A DNA stretch of 64,000 bases. Origin: Apostichopus japonicus (Eukaryota; Echinodermata; Holothuroidea; Aspidochirotida; Stichopodidae). Below are positions 1 to 11,914 of the stretch, piece by piece; positions within the stretch are counted from its first letter, which is position 1, and each line of letters starts with the position of its first letter. The notes under the pieces are model-generated. The model was not told where the DNA came from and did not search any database. It was given only the letters and a program-made list of their open reading frames with translations. A program made the position numbers and the translations under genes. Location of the stretch: assembly GCF_037975245.1 (NCBI RefSeq), contig NC_092568.1:40515631-40579630 (forward strand). The letters run 5' to 3'.

Positions 1-1
1 T

Positions 2-954
2 GAATATAATCGGATGCCATTCGGTCTGTCAAACGCTCCTGGTACCTGTCAACGGTTAATGCAGGCTTGTCTACATGACCAATTCTTCACCTCTGTGCTT
101 TGCTACCTCGACGACATCCTGGTGTTTTCCAAGTCCTTTGATGATCATCTGGTCAATTTACAAAGGGTATTCGATAGACTCCGGCAACAAGGCCTGAAAA
201 TAAAACCATCGAAGTGCACCTTCGTCCAGTCTGAAGTGAAGTATCTGGGTCATCGAGTTACTGTGGATGGAGTAAGACCAGATCCTGACAAGGTTCAAGC
301 CGTTAAGAATTGACCTGAGCCCCAGAATGTGAAGGATCTACGGTCGTTTCTGGGATTTTCTCCTTTTACCGACGGTTTGTCGTAGATTTCGCCAAGACGG
401 CAAAGCCACTCCATGCACTGGTGTCCACTGGCCTACACAATCAACGTGCTAAGAAAGTAACACCGTTTCTCTGGACAAATGAGCATCAAATTGCCTTCCA
501 GGAACTGAAGGAAATATGTCGACATGTTGTGTTAGCTTATGCTGACTACTCACAACCATTTGAAGTTGAAATTGATGCGTCACACCAAGGTTTGGGTGCA
601 GTCCTATTGCAACGCCAAGATGGGCAACGAGTGAGGAGAGGAATATTCAGAAGTATTCCAGTTTCAAGTTAGAACTACTTGGTCTGAAATGGGCGGTAAC
701 CGAGAAGTTTCGGGAATACTTGCTGGGCAACAAGTTCATCGTCTACACGGACAATAACCCCTTAGCTCACCTGGACAATGCTAAATTTGATGCAGCATCA
801 CAACGATGGGTAGGAGCTTTTGCTTCATTCGTTTTCACTCCCAAGTACAAACTAGGACGGTTGAATACTGGAGCCGATGCCTTGTCCAGACGCCTACATG
901 TGCCACAGCCTGAGGTAACCTTGAGTGGACTTGGTCAAGGAGTAGGACTAACAA
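2..954 (+). pseudogene. Reverse transcriptase and RNase H fragment of the gypsy element
   Basis: Would have copied element RNA to DNA and removed the RNA strand. Frame 2 opens with MPFGLSNAPGT, then the catalytic YLDD box and the KYLGH motif of the RT thumb. A TGA at 311-313 replaces what is normally a tryptophan codon. A frameshift near 360 moves the reading to frame 1 (FYRRFV and the IDAS motif of RNase H), and another near 640-720 moves it to frame 3 (YTDNNPL and GADALSR, both RNase H). The frames together follow the family order without gaps, so this is one decayed gene and not three. The N-terminal RT fingers are missing only because the window starts here. Confidence 0.9.
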
Positions 955-2340
955 TTGTTCCCTGCAGAATTGATTGAGGCAATTTCCAAGCCAAATGTGG
1001 AAGTGAGTGTCAATCAAATGAATGCCGTGAAGACATCACCTTTGGTGTTCCCATCCTACACCAAGGACCAACTGAGAGATTTCCAACAGAACGAGCCAGT
1101 GATTAAAAAGTTCTACACTTTCTGGTTGACCAAGGTGAAACCCTCAGTTGAAGAACGGGTAAAACATAGTGAGATGTCCCTACTTGTAAAGCAGTGGGAC
1201 AAAATTCAAGAGTATGAAGGACTCTTGTATCGGTCTATAGAAGATGGGAAGAAACTACAGTTAATTCTTCCAAAAGTACTCCAAGAAGAAGTGCTATTTG
1301 CCTGTCATGAGAAATGCGGACACCAAGGGTACAAGATGACGTTGTCACTCGTTCAAGATCGGTGCTAGTGGCCAAAATTTTCCCAAGACGTAGCCTCCTA
1401 TTGTGAAAGATGTATCGAGTGCACATGGTGCAAAAGGCCTCCCAAGATCAGAGAACCACTGAAGAGTATGATGGCAATCAGGCCAAACGAAATCCTTGCT
1501 ATAGATTTCACCACCATTGAGAAAGACACAAGAGGCAAGGAAAACATACTTGTGATGACCGATGTCTTTTCCAAGTTTACGCAGGCTATACCTACATCTA
1601 ACCAGACTGCGGAGACAACTGCTGAGGTATTAGTTCGGAACTGGTTCCTTTTGTATGGACCACCAAAGAGACACCACTCTGACCGGGGCCGAAATTTTGA
1701 ATCGTCCCTTATACAATGCCTATGTAAAGTGTATGGGGTCAACAAAAGCCGAACGACACCTTACCATCATGAAGGCAACGGCCAAACAGAGCGGTTCAAC
1801 AGGACTCTGCATGATCGTCTGAAGACTCTGCCGCCAAACAAGAAGCGCCGTTGGTCCGACCATCTCCCAGAAGTCCTATATACTTATAATTCCTCAACAC
1901 ACACTTCCACGAGTCTGTCTCCTTTCTTCTTGATGTTTGGAAGGGACCCAATCCTTCCAGTGGATTACCTGCTGGGGCGTGTAGATTCTCCATCTGACCC
2001 AGACGACACGGATCCCATTTCTAACTGGGTGACGTCACATACCGAGAATTTACAGATGGCGTTCAAGAAAGCAGGAGAGCAGATATCTTTGGAAGCAGAT
2101 GCTCGTAAAACCCAGTATGACAAGAAGGCCAAATCTCATGCAATCGCTGTTGGGACCAGGGTATACCTGAAGAACCATCCCCGTGGAATGCACAAGATAG
2201 CGGATGAATGGGGTTCCACAGTCTTCAAAGTGGTCTCTCGCCCCAACGAATGTTCTGTGTACGTCATTGAACCGGCCGTGGTAGTGGTGGACAACGAACG
2301 GTACACCGACGGGAATTACGGCCATGCCCACAGCTGATAG
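955..2340 (+). pseudogene. Integrase of the gypsy element, broken by one stop
   Basis: Would have inserted the element cDNA into chromosomes. The N-terminal HHCC zinc finger is visible: CHEKCGHQG, then YCERCIEC about 30 residues on. A TAG at 1366-1368 interrupts it. The catalytic core follows in the same frame: D in AIDFTT, D in HHSDRGRNF and E in GNGQTERFNR, so the DDE triad is present. After it come LMFGRDPILP and a C-terminal basic region (GTRVYLKNHP). Reading in frame 1 stops at TGA-TAG (2335-2340). The typical end of gypsy integrases (RTVHRRELRPC) is read in frame 3 over the same bases, which suggests a small indel near 2280-2300. Confidence 0.9.
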
Positions 2341-2700
2341 ACTTACCATACTGTCTTCAAACCCGTTGCCCCAGCTCAGTGTGATCGGAAAAGGGAGTCT
2401 TCCAGTGAACCTAGCAGTGACGAGGAATATGGTTTCCGCCGACGCTTTGAAGGTGCGGTAACTAGACGTAATCGTTTCTTAGTACGATCACCCAGTGATG
2501 ACTCCGATTTATGGTCTGACGACAGCGAGGTCACCCAACCACTACTTCGCAGTGCTCGGGTCACCAGAGGGTTTCACTCAAATATCAGCCACCTAACAAG
2601 AAGTATTAGCAGTGTGACAAATAGTACCTTGTATGATACCCAGTTATCAGATTTGTGTCGGCAAACCCAAAATTTGCTTGAGCGCGTCAAACGTTGTTAG
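2341..2700 (+). pseudogene. Ser/Asp/Arg-rich C-terminal tail behind the integrase
   Basis: Right after the double stop at 2335-2340, frame 1 is open again for about 120 codons to a TAG at 2698-2700. It is rich in serine, acidic residues and arginine (SSSEPSSDEEYGFRRRF, SPSDDSDLWSDDS) and ends in a short amphipathic stretch (LCRQTQNLLERVKRC). It lies between the integrase and the polypurine tract, so it belongs to the element, either as a pol tail or as a small extra 3' ORF. I do not recognise the domain. Confidence 0.5.
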
Positions 2701-2883
2701 ACCAACCTTGATTGTAGATTAACAGTTTTTTTTTGCTAGCAATAGCTTTCCCGAGTACCTTTAGTTGGTAGTGCGGATACACATGTATATTTTTTTGTAA
2801 AAGTTTTCTTTCATATTAATCCATTTTATCGTATTTGAAGTATCTTGTATACATTGGTCGTTTGAGGACAAACTTCCTTTAGC

Positions 2884-2892
2884 AGGGGAGAG
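2884..2892 (+). promoter_or_regulatory. Polypurine tract
   Basis: The purine run AGGGGAGAG sits directly before TGTGAGGTAGTG. This is the expected position of the primer for plus-strand DNA synthesis in an LTR retrotransposon. Confidence 0.7.
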
Positions 2893-4340
2893 TGTGAGGT
2901 AGTGCCCAGTGAGCTACCGACTATTTACGTAATGTGCATGTACTCCCCAGCATACTTTTGGTCGACTTGGCGTCCCTTGTTCAGCGCTTGCGGTTTCGCT
3001 AAGTAGGCCCTGTTCGTTCTATCTTTATTCTATTCACTACGAAATCACCTAGCGTTACGTTCAACGGCAGCCATATTGTATATTCCTATTTTGTTCTTAT
3101 TACCATTATTTATTGAGAGAGGTTGTTCATCAGCCACCATGTTAGAGGTAAATACTATCTTAACTGTATTTGTTACTTTTCGTCTCTAAATAAGTAGTTT
3201 TGAAAGCGAGATTAGGCAAACTTTTCGTAGACCCGCAGGTCGGGCCTCGTAAACACTCGCTGTTCAAAGTGTGCATACACCGTGCAACTTGTATTGTTCA
3301 CCATATAGCCTCATTGTGTAAGTTACTGCGTGGTGTTTCGTATAAACCCCGCAGATGGGCTGGGCTTTTTCAACGTAAATACATTGATCATCGGGCTTGT
3401 ATCATGTACATTTTATGTTCATTTTGTGGAGCAGATCCTTAAGATCACTATGGGATAACGTTGTATGAACACTATTGTTTTATTTACGGCGAAGAATAAG
3501 TTAAGTAAAAGTTTTTAAGACTGGGCTCTTTGTTTCGTTACTGGCCCAATATTATGTAAATATTGTATATATCGCTGACGGGATTTCAGGTTAGCGCCCT
3601 CTTTTAGTAATTAAGATGGCTGCGCCCATGTGCGCTACACAAATGTACCGTGTGGAGTTGTGTAGACCTGAAGTTGTTAACTGGCCTCGTTGTGCTGGAA
3701 GTTTGACTTGTATTTTAGCATGGATTGAGATTACTCTCATGATTATTTTATATTCTTTATCTTATGTTATTGTTTTCTTAACCTATTTGCCTGGACTATA
3801 TGCCAATAGCCTAGGGCTTAATTACTTACCTCTACAGGTTATATTATTACCTCTTAAGGAAATGGGCTGGTTTAATTGTATGTTGGTTAAAGCCAACCTG
3901 TTTTCTATAATTATCAAAGACTGTTTCACGATTACGATGAAGGTTACACTTGATGTGTTATAGAGATTGTTTGGTCAGACGTGTCCTTGGATTTAAATAT
4001 CCCTATCTCATTGGTTAGTTGAGCGAAGCTTTGTTAACCTGACCCACATGGTCGCAGTCTAATGTATTGGTACTAGGTTTAAGCGAGGGTGTAGGCTTAA
4101 ATGTCAGCCCTATTCAGTATAATTCTCTGCTACTTTCAGAGTTGTCCAATGGATATGTTAGAGTTCAGGTCATACAGCTACCAGTGATTTTCATAGGATG
4201 TCTTGCCCATATATTTTCTTATTTTATTCTTATTAGTTTTCATCTTCATTTTATTTTGCAGTAATTAACTCATCTCCGGGAATAGATATTATCCACCGCC
4301 ATCTTACAATGCTTAAAACTTAACCCCCAATAAAGTTGCC
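2893..4340 (+). repeat. Probable 3' LTR start; far end not located
   Basis: A TG start follows the polypurine tract immediately. The partner LTR is outside the window, so the right end cannot be fixed. An AATAAA at about 4328-4334 is a possible polyadenylation signal. GCCACCATG at about 3137 followed by AGGTAAAT looks like a start codon with a splice donor, but this is weak. Hydrophobic ORFs at 3616-3963 and 4067-4264 show no known domain, and I do not call them genes. Confidence 0.45.
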
Positions 4341-4424
4341 ACCACGTACGGAGAAGTACGGAATCTATTTGATTTGTTTTGTTTGTTTTTCCTTACTCTC
4401 TGTCATTACACAGTATCACATGTA

Positions 4425-4988
4425 TATCAAGTTATATCTGGCTTTATATGGCCAGATAAAACTTAATCTATATATCTGGAATAACTGTATATCAAGTTAT
4501 AATTGGCTTTATATGGCCAGATAAAACTTAATCTATATATCTGGATTGACTACATATCCATTTATATCTGGCTTTATATGGCCAGATAAAATTTAATCTG
4601 TATATGGAATTATGTGGCTTTATATTGCCAGATAAAGCCTAATCTGTATATCTGGAAAAACTGTATATCAAGTTATATTTGGATTTATATGACCATATAA
4701 AACTTAATCTATATATCTAGATTGACTACATATCAAGTTATATAGGGCTTTATAGGGCCAGATAAAACGTTATCGATATGATTACATATCCAGTTATATC
4801 TGGTTTTATATTGCTAGGTAAAACTTTATATGTATATCTGGAATAACTGTATCAAGTTATATCTGGCTTTATATGGCCAGATAAAACTTAATCTGTATTT
4901 TTGGAATAAGTGTAGATCAAGTTTATATCTGCTTTATATGGCCTTATAAGTGCTTTATATGGCCATATTAAACCAGATATAAACCCAG
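4425..4988. repeat. 65-bp tandem satellite with an internal hairpin, about 9 units
   Basis: Units begin at 4425, 4490 and 4555 (exact 65-bp steps) and continue more irregularly to about 4988, with one shortened unit near 4610-4665. The better units carry the inverted repeat TATCTGG...CCAGATA around a TTTATATGG loop, so each can form a stem. Units differ by scattered substitutions, which fits an old array. No coding. Confidence 0.85.
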
Positions 4989-4989
4989 A

Positions 4990-6000
4990 TCTGGGATTTC
5001 TGTAAAGGGAGAGCTGGTAGAATTGACTTGCATTATACTGATTACTCAGAGGATGGTGATCAGATGCCATTTTTTATTAATTGATACTCATGCATTACTC
5101 GCTAACGTGCTGAAGGCCACTTTAAATCTGTCAGATAGAGTGAAAGCCTATAGTCTGTTCAATTGAAATTATGGTTTAAAATGCATAAAGAATCCTCCAT
5201 GAACTTCTGTAAATATTAAAGCTCACAAATAATATCCTTCCCCAACTAACATTGAGATAATTCTAAGCTTGACTGAGCAACATCAGCACAGTTCTCATGT
5301 AGAATATAAGTGCAGGTATCAGCTACAGCCAAATTATGGAATAAGCATGCCACAGGGAGCTGCATGAAAAACAGCTAAAACAATTACAGCTTTCCAATGG
5401 CTTAGTAACACCAGTGTTATTAGAAAGCAAATGATCAATACTTGAGTTAATACCTCAGGCTATGCAAATAATATGAACCTCCCTCCCCATGCAAATTTCT
5501 ACTTTTGCAGCTTGTTGTTGAACATTTCAAAACACCAAAAAAGATCACTGAAAACTTAGTGCCATATCCCTTCACTTAATACCTTTCCATTTTAATTTCT
5601 TAGGCTGGGACACAGAGACCGCTACCAAACTACTGGTGCTCTGTCTGTCACCACCTGCAAACCATGGACGAGCTGGAGTGTCAAAATTGCCAATGAAGCA
5701 GTGGACTTCCTCATTCAGTTTGAAAAGGTTTGATAATTTTTGTGTTAATGTATTGTGCAGAGAAGATATAGGTGAACATAGCACTGCTAGTAGCTCATTA
5801 AATGTCTGCTGTATAGACCCCAACTATAACACGCTATCATGGAAACATTTCTTGAGATCACCTGCCTTGGTCGTAAAATTATCTCCTTTTACCAATTAGT
5901 CTGCAACGCCTGCCACATCTTTCATCTTGCATGAGGGTCTTTGTGTGAATGCTGTATGATAAACTAAACTGTAGCTATACAGGCTAATTGTGGACCCTGA
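4990..6000. other. Gene-free stretch, partly a repeat-family copy
   Basis: No supported gene. From about 5470 it resembles the non-coding repeat family seen at 15.8-17.4 kb and 49.6-49.8 kb. A shared phrase is the 'gtatagaccccaactat' block near 5811, matched by 'gtattgaccccaaatat' near 16441. The opposed ORFs at 5572-5823 and 5636-5899 mirror each other and carry no known domain. Confidence 0.4.
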
Positions 6001-6019
6001 GGTTGATTTACGACCGTGG

Positions 6020-6370
6020 CAGGTCGAAGGTGTGTGCGAGGGGATGGAAGGTGCGTTCAAGGCGGTGGAAGGTGAGGCGGGGTGAGTGGGAGGGGGTTAA
6101 GGTGAGTGCGAGGGTGGAAGGTGAGGCGGGGGGGGGAGGTGAGTGGGAGGGGTTGGAAGGTGGGTGCGAGGCGGTGGAAGGTGCGTGCGAGGCGGTGGAA
6201 GGTGAGGCAGGGGGAGAGATGAGTTGGAGGGGATGGAAGGTGTGTGCGAGGCGGTGGAAGGTGCATGCCAGGCGGTGGAAAGTGATTGGGGGGGGGGGGG
6301 AAGAGGTGAGTGCAAGGAGTGGGAGGTGAGTGGGAGGGGTGGAAGGTGTGTGTGAGGCAGTGGAAGGTGC
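6020..6370. repeat. G-rich minisatellite, about 21-bp units
   Basis: Repeated phrases such as GCGAGGCGGTGGAAGGTG recur with variation over about 350 bp. Several G runs, including an uninterrupted one near 6287-6300, give clear G-quadruplex potential on the plus strand. Proline/histidine-rich ORFs on the minus strand are translations of this repeat. Confidence 0.85.
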
Positions 6371-6454
6371 TATACACACAGGGGAGTGGTATAAATAGGC
6401 ACAGTTATTGGTGGAATATCCAGGAATACTAACTATGACTAACTACGATATACA

Positions 6455-8340
6455 GTAGGTGGCAGCTCCCAATGTGCTTCTATATGGCAGTGGTGGTTGG
6501 AGCGGGGGGGGGGGTTGGAAGTAAGGGTGGTGACTGGACACAAAGGGGAAAAGTGTAGTGGAGTGTTGCAACAGTACAGTATAGGCAAAGCTATTGTAGT
6601 GAAATTTCCTTGAATACTAACTTTGATGCAATGTTCAGGTAATTAGCCATAGACAATAGGTAGGGTAAGACACCATGTCCCATTAACTGCATGCAAAACA
6701 AAGGGAAATTATTCACAGTCCTTACAAATGGGGTGTTATATATGAATAGTGTTATAAGATATGGCATTAATGTTTTTAAGGTATATATCTGGTGTAAAGG
6801 AAAGAAATGCAATAGATAAGGGAGGCAGCTAACAATAGTATTTTGCATTGCTTCACTGCACGCAAGGGTTGGAGGAGGGGGAGGTTAGGGTGGGACTGGA
6901 CACAAGGGAGAAAATGTATCAAAGTTGTGTAACATTATATATAGGCAAAGTTATTGTAGTGAAATATCCTACAATACTAACTTTGATGTAATGTTCAGGT
7001 TACAAATAAACAAAAGGAAGGCCAGCACACCACACCCCCTCCCAAAATTTAAGAGCAAGCAAAAAAAAAAAAAAAAAGAGCAATACTTCACAGCCCCCCC
7101 AAATGGGGTGTATGTTAACCTCTACATACATTTAGCATTTGCAGATATAGCATTAATGTTGCAGGCTGGTCTTTATCGGGTGTGAAAGAAACAAAATTAT
7201 GCAATTATTTAAGAAAGAAGCTCCCAATGTGTTTTTGCATTGGTTCACTTCACTAGGGGGAGAGGATGGGTAAGGGTAGGCCCTGCACACAAAGGGTAAA
7301 ATGTTTTGGAGTGGTGTAACATCATATATACTGCAAATGTATGTGTGACATTATCCTGGAATACTAACTTTGCGCAGGTAACCCATAGACGATTTAGCAC
7401 TTTTGTTTTGAAAGTCTATATCTGGTGTGAGAGAAACAAAATTATGCAATCGATATAGGTGGCAGCTCCCAATGAGCTTCTATATGGCAGTGGTGGTTGG
7501 AGCGGGGGGGGGGGGGCGGGAGAGTTGGGAGTAAGGGTGGTGACTGGACACAAAGGGGAAAGTGTTGTGGAGTGTTGCAACAGTACAGTATAGGCAAAGC
7601 TATTGTAGTGAAATTTCCTTGAATACTAACTTTGATGCAATGTACAGGTAACCCATAGAGGCAGCTCCCAATGTGATTTTGGATTGCTTCAGTGCATGCC
7701 AGGGATGTAGGGGCGGGGATGGACACAAAGAGGTAAATGATTTTGAGTGGTGAAACATTATATACAGGCAAACTTATTAGTTAATGCTGTAGGAATACTA
7801 ACTTTTACGACAATGTACAGGTCACATAGAAAACAAGTAGGGCGAAAACCCCCTCTGACTAGTTGCATTAAAACAACAGGAAGAGCTTCACTATCCAAAA
7901 AGTGGGGTGTATGTTAACAAGTATATTTATTGTCATCAGATATTGCATCAATATTTTCAAGGTCTATTTCAGTTGTGAATTAAAGTAACAAAACTATGCA
8001 AATAATACGGGAGGTAGCTCTCAATTTGATTTTGCGTTGGGTCTACATAGCAAGAGATGGAGAATGGGTAAGGGTACAGATTGAAGAAAAAGGGGAAGGT
8101 GTTTTTGAATTGGGTAACATTAGTAAATGAAATATCGAACACTGTTAATTGGTGGGCAGGCTTTGTACCTCCCCCTATTTGCAAGACAGATACATTGGTT
8201 CACTGCATGACAGGGGTAAATGATGTGTAAGGGAAGCGATAAAAGAGAAAGAGGAAGATGTTTTGGAGTAGGTTCATTTAGTTTATAAAGGGTATAAGTG
8301 AAATATCCAGGACTGCTACTTCCTTGACCTGAATGGACAG
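6455..8340. repeat. Irregular tandem array of a 200-400 bp non-coding repeat
   Basis: The phrase 'ggcagctcccaatgtg' or close variants recurs near 6461, 6823, 7216, 7460, 7660 and 8010. Each is followed by a G-rich block, 'ctggacacaaaggggaaa', 'ataggcaaag' and 'ggaatactaactttgatgc'. The blocks 6480-6650 and 7476-7655 are almost identical. Related copies lie at 15.8-17.4 kb. There is no coding potential. Confidence 0.75.
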
Positions 8341-10773
8341 GTCAGCCACTGAAAAGGGAGGGTTATACATAACACCTCTCCTTAGGTACAAAGCCAAGGT
8401 AAATTGGACAATTTTAACGCTCCTCTCCTATAGTATAGGGTTCAATCATGGAAAACTTGATTAAACCATTGAACCATGAACCATTAATGAATGGGTCTAT
8501 TATGCATATAGGACAATACCAATTTGTGACAGTTCACTTTAAACAATACCTGAAACAGAGAACTGCATCACTATAAAATGCTTAATTTATGCAGAATTCT
8601 GGCCTTGAAATCTTATAATACCGGTACCACAAAATAGCGTAATATGAGCCTAAGTTGTTTCCTTCTGTCTTTTATATATTTTTTTATTTTATTTTTTATT
8701 TTCAAGCTTTCAGGTTGCTTTCTTTAACCTGCAAACCTAAGGGTAAAATGTTTTATCAGCGAATCTGGCTCCACAAGACCACTTAGCTTGACTACAGTGC
8801 CTTTTGTCCTTCATAAATTGTGAAAGTCTTTGAACATGGGATTGTCAGTGCAGGCCATAAAAGTCCTAGTGTATTTGTGCTAGACTGAGTAGTACTTTAG
8901 CTACTTGGAATGATTAGACAGACAACGATGCTGAAAGCGTAATTTTTCAGACAGTTATTTCCATTTCAATTGTTGACTGTACTGTTAAAAGTGTGTACAT
9001 GATCCTTAACAAACCAAGTATAAAAGCACTTTCAGTGTGTATTTAAATAAACTAATTACATCTGAATGGTGGGACTATCTTTTTCATATTTTAAGTCACT
9101 CTCAATATTGACTTTCACAGTAGGTTTGGTGATTTCTTTCCATGCGAAGGGGATCAAAGATAGCTGCAATACATATGCATGAAATGAAGAATGCATATGT
9201 ACCAGTATGCTATTTCTTTTTAATTAAGTGAAGTACATGGTGGCTACAGCACAAAATGCATGAAATGAAGAATTCCAATGTTTGACACTATGCTTGGTTA
9301 TTTAATGCATAGGAGGTCAAAGATGGCTACAACACAGAATGCACGAGATAATTAATTTCAATGTGTGACAGTATATTAGGTGATTTATTTATGCAAAATT
9401 ATGTTGACTATGGTTACAACACTGAATGAAAATGTCATATATTTTTAGGAAAATCCTTGTTGAATAATTGAAGTCAACAATGCCAAAACAACTCCAGAGA
9501 TCAAAATGATCCAATGAAAAATGAAAATTAACATTAGGTCATTTTATTACAATAATTCAATACAATTCAATATAATATAATAATTCAAATTTTACAATGA
9601 AGACAGCTATACCCAAAACAAAATATGATGCATGTCTGCATTTTGTAGTTACACGAACAAAACTTCACTTGCAAGCAACAGAAAGTTATTTTTTTCAGAT
9701 GGCCGCACGCGGTTTGGGGCGAGTCTTCAATGCCTTTAATCTGAAGTAACATAGACATAAAATACTATGGGCTCTGAGCTTCCTGGTTGACTATGGTTTT
9801 ACTTCTTGACATTTCCAAAAGCAAAGCAAGCTTTTTCAGTCAATACGGTGCAAAAACACATAGATGAGTTTAACCAAACTTCAACTCTTGTATGAGACAT
9901 AACTTGAAAGTTAAAGAGGGGATGAAATGGTAGATTTTCATGTCTTAGAATTATTTATCTACATTACTTCAACACCACCCATTCACTACTTCCCGTAAAT
10001 GCAGCTGCCAAAGCTAGAAATTCTCTGTCGAAGTATTCCCTAGAGAACTCCCGAGCAGACACTCGTGAAAAAACCCACAGTTCATATGACGTCAGTAAAG
10101 GGACCATTTCAGCCAAAGCCGACTCCCCGATATTTACTGTTACGGCGCCATTCAGTTTACTACGTACAGGTAACTACAACAAACTCTCCTCATCAACTGA
10201 AAAAGTCATCTCCTGAATCTTCCGATTCCGAGGAAATGGTCCTTTACCTCTCAGAACATTCAAAAGCTTTGACAAAAATGATTTTCTTGAGGAAGAAGAG
10301 GAGGAAATAGTTTTCGAGCGTGATGAGGATATCGGTGTTTTATCCTATCATTAGAGCGCCCCTTGCAGAAGAATTGTAATACGTTCCCGATGGCCGAGAT
10401 GCGTTGCTGCCGATGGAAGTCCCAGAGAAGAACGGTTGGACTATCCTGAACCGAAATTGGACGGTTGAGCATAAACAAAACCACCATTATTAAGACCATA
10501 ATATGAGTTAAATTTACTCGAATGTCGATGATTCTGCTACTTAACATCGTAGCAAATCGTCTAGAAATTGTGTTACTTACAGTGCAAGTGCAAACCTATA
10601 GTACTAGTAGTAGTAACATGGGTCTAGACCTAACTAATAGACGTTATATAACAGGCTAGTATGTGTAAGTTGTATCATCCGACTGTTACGTTAAAATCAT
10701 AACACAACGCCAGTTTTACCACAGAAGAAGAATTGCAGATCTAGTATTGACTGTTCTAAATCCAACTGGCCTG
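8341..10773. other. Gene-free stretch with one small unassigned ORF
   Basis: No recognised gene. A reading frame around 10200-10352 is acidic (FLEEEEEEIVFERDEDIG) and ends in TAG at 10350-10352. It could be the end of an exon, but it has no known domain and overlaps other open frames. The stretch otherwise holds AT-rich sequence and the tandem repeat at 9125-9440. Confidence 0.3.
9125..9440. repeat. About 90-bp degenerate tandem repeat, 3-4 units
   Basis: Units share 'gcatgaaatgaagaat', 'tcaaagatggctacaacac' and 'gtgacagtatatt' phrases at roughly 90-100 bp spacing. Divergence between units is substantial. Confidence 0.6.
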
Positions 10774-11914
10774 ATAGTCGGGTCAATATATGGGGAAAAT
10801 GGCCTCAACCTCAAAAAAATTGCAACAAAAAGTTTTTTTGCTTTAAGTCGCTCTATAGGTTACTGACATCTCCAGAAAAAAAGTCTCCCAAAATCGGAAC
10901 CCGGGAAAGGGGTTAATTTGCATAATTCCAAAATGGCGGACCCCAAAGGCTTCAATGTACCGAAAACCTCCTTATACTTCAATTTTGGCATATGAAATGT
11001 ATTACCAACCTATAGGAACATGATGCCAGAATACCAAATAAGCACATTTTAAATGTTATATGACGTCATCATAGGGTAGGGATGACGTATGTGACCCAAA
11101 ATTAACATATATCAGCCGATTAGGTTGAAATTAACACATAATTTTCAAACGAAACCAGGCAGATGTAATACATAGAAGGGAACCTACTCGAATTGACATG
11201 TTCATGAAGTAGAAACGACATCGAATTACGTCAGCAACCAATTGATGCTCATTTTCAAGTAGCTATACCAAGGGCGCAACCACGTATAAAAGGTACGGGG
11301 GTCCCAGTCAGATTGTGTTGGAGGCGCTCAATCCCCCGATAAGTTTTCGTTTCTCTGCCAGAAGTTGAGGTTCCACATGAGGTTTGGGCGTGAGCCTCCA
11401 AGTGGTTGTGCCCTTGGGCTATACACGTAACATTTCAGATGACATTAGGATGTTGTGGAGGAATGACATAAACATTAGGACCAGCATTCTGAGGATATGA
11501 CAATTAACCTAGTGCAACAGGGTCACATATACCTATGTATTCTACACGTCAACGTCATCATCGGATTCAATGTCTGGTCCCAGTGTCTGGTTAAAGGGGT
11601 TCTCACAGAAATCCACTTGGCATGGTCCACATGCTGCTGTGCAGGGTAATCCATACCCTCGTCAAGTACACCGCCTCGTTGTACACGCCGTTTGACAGTT
11701 ACAATGTACAACCTTGAGTAAGCAGTCAGGGGCAGGCGACTTGTCACACATTACAGGCTTGAATAGATTATTCTCAAGCTTCCAGCCCCAGTCCGTTGCA
11801 TGGAGGTCTTTCTCCTGGCCGCACCAAGCTCTGATTTGATAGTAACACCTCAATGAGTGGAATTTCGTCGCTGACGCAGTCGGGGGTAGCCGTTCTGGAG
11901 TAACAAAACTTGTC
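10774..11914 (+). repeat. Left inverted arm of the fold-back element
   Basis: Matches 12,892-14,022 as reverse complement up to 'taacaaaacttgtc', where similarity stops abruptly. It contains an antisense copy of the last ~370 bp of the coding region (about 11,541-11,914) including the same premature stop, and a TATA box at 11,285-11,292. Confidence 0.9.
11285..11292 (+). promoter_or_regulatory. TATA box in left arm, pointing inward
   Basis: TATAAAAG lies in the context CACGTATAAAAGGTACGG. It faces the central ORF about 620 bp away, so it could drive it. Just upstream, a TGACGTCA palindrome (CRE-like) is present near 11,063. No direct evidence for transcription. Confidence 0.5.

Larger units (their letters stand above)
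1..2892 (+). mobile_element. Ty3/gypsy LTR retrotransposon, 3' part, cut by window edge
   Basis: The order RT, RNase H, integrase, polypurine tract is the usual Ty3/gypsy order. The 5' LTR, gag, protease and the first half of RT lie outside the window. The coding region is broken by stops at 311-313 and 1366-1368 and by frameshifts near 360 and 640-720, so the copy is dead. It is a different lineage from the element at 36.8-56.4 kb, which has integrase before RT and lies on the other strand. Confidence 0.9.

Noticed and set aside
3616-4264. Hydrophobic ORFs as possible membrane proteins
   Set aside because: They lie in a probable LTR or its flank and are AT-rich, with no known motif.
6008-6379. 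Three proline/histidine-rich minus-strand ORFs
   Set aside because: Open in all three frames because the G-rich minisatellite lacks stop-forming bases. No start context or conservation is visible.
10065-10547. Opposed ORFs of 81 and 95 residues
   Set aside because: They overlap and have no domain. An acidic third frame is also open, so none can be preferred.
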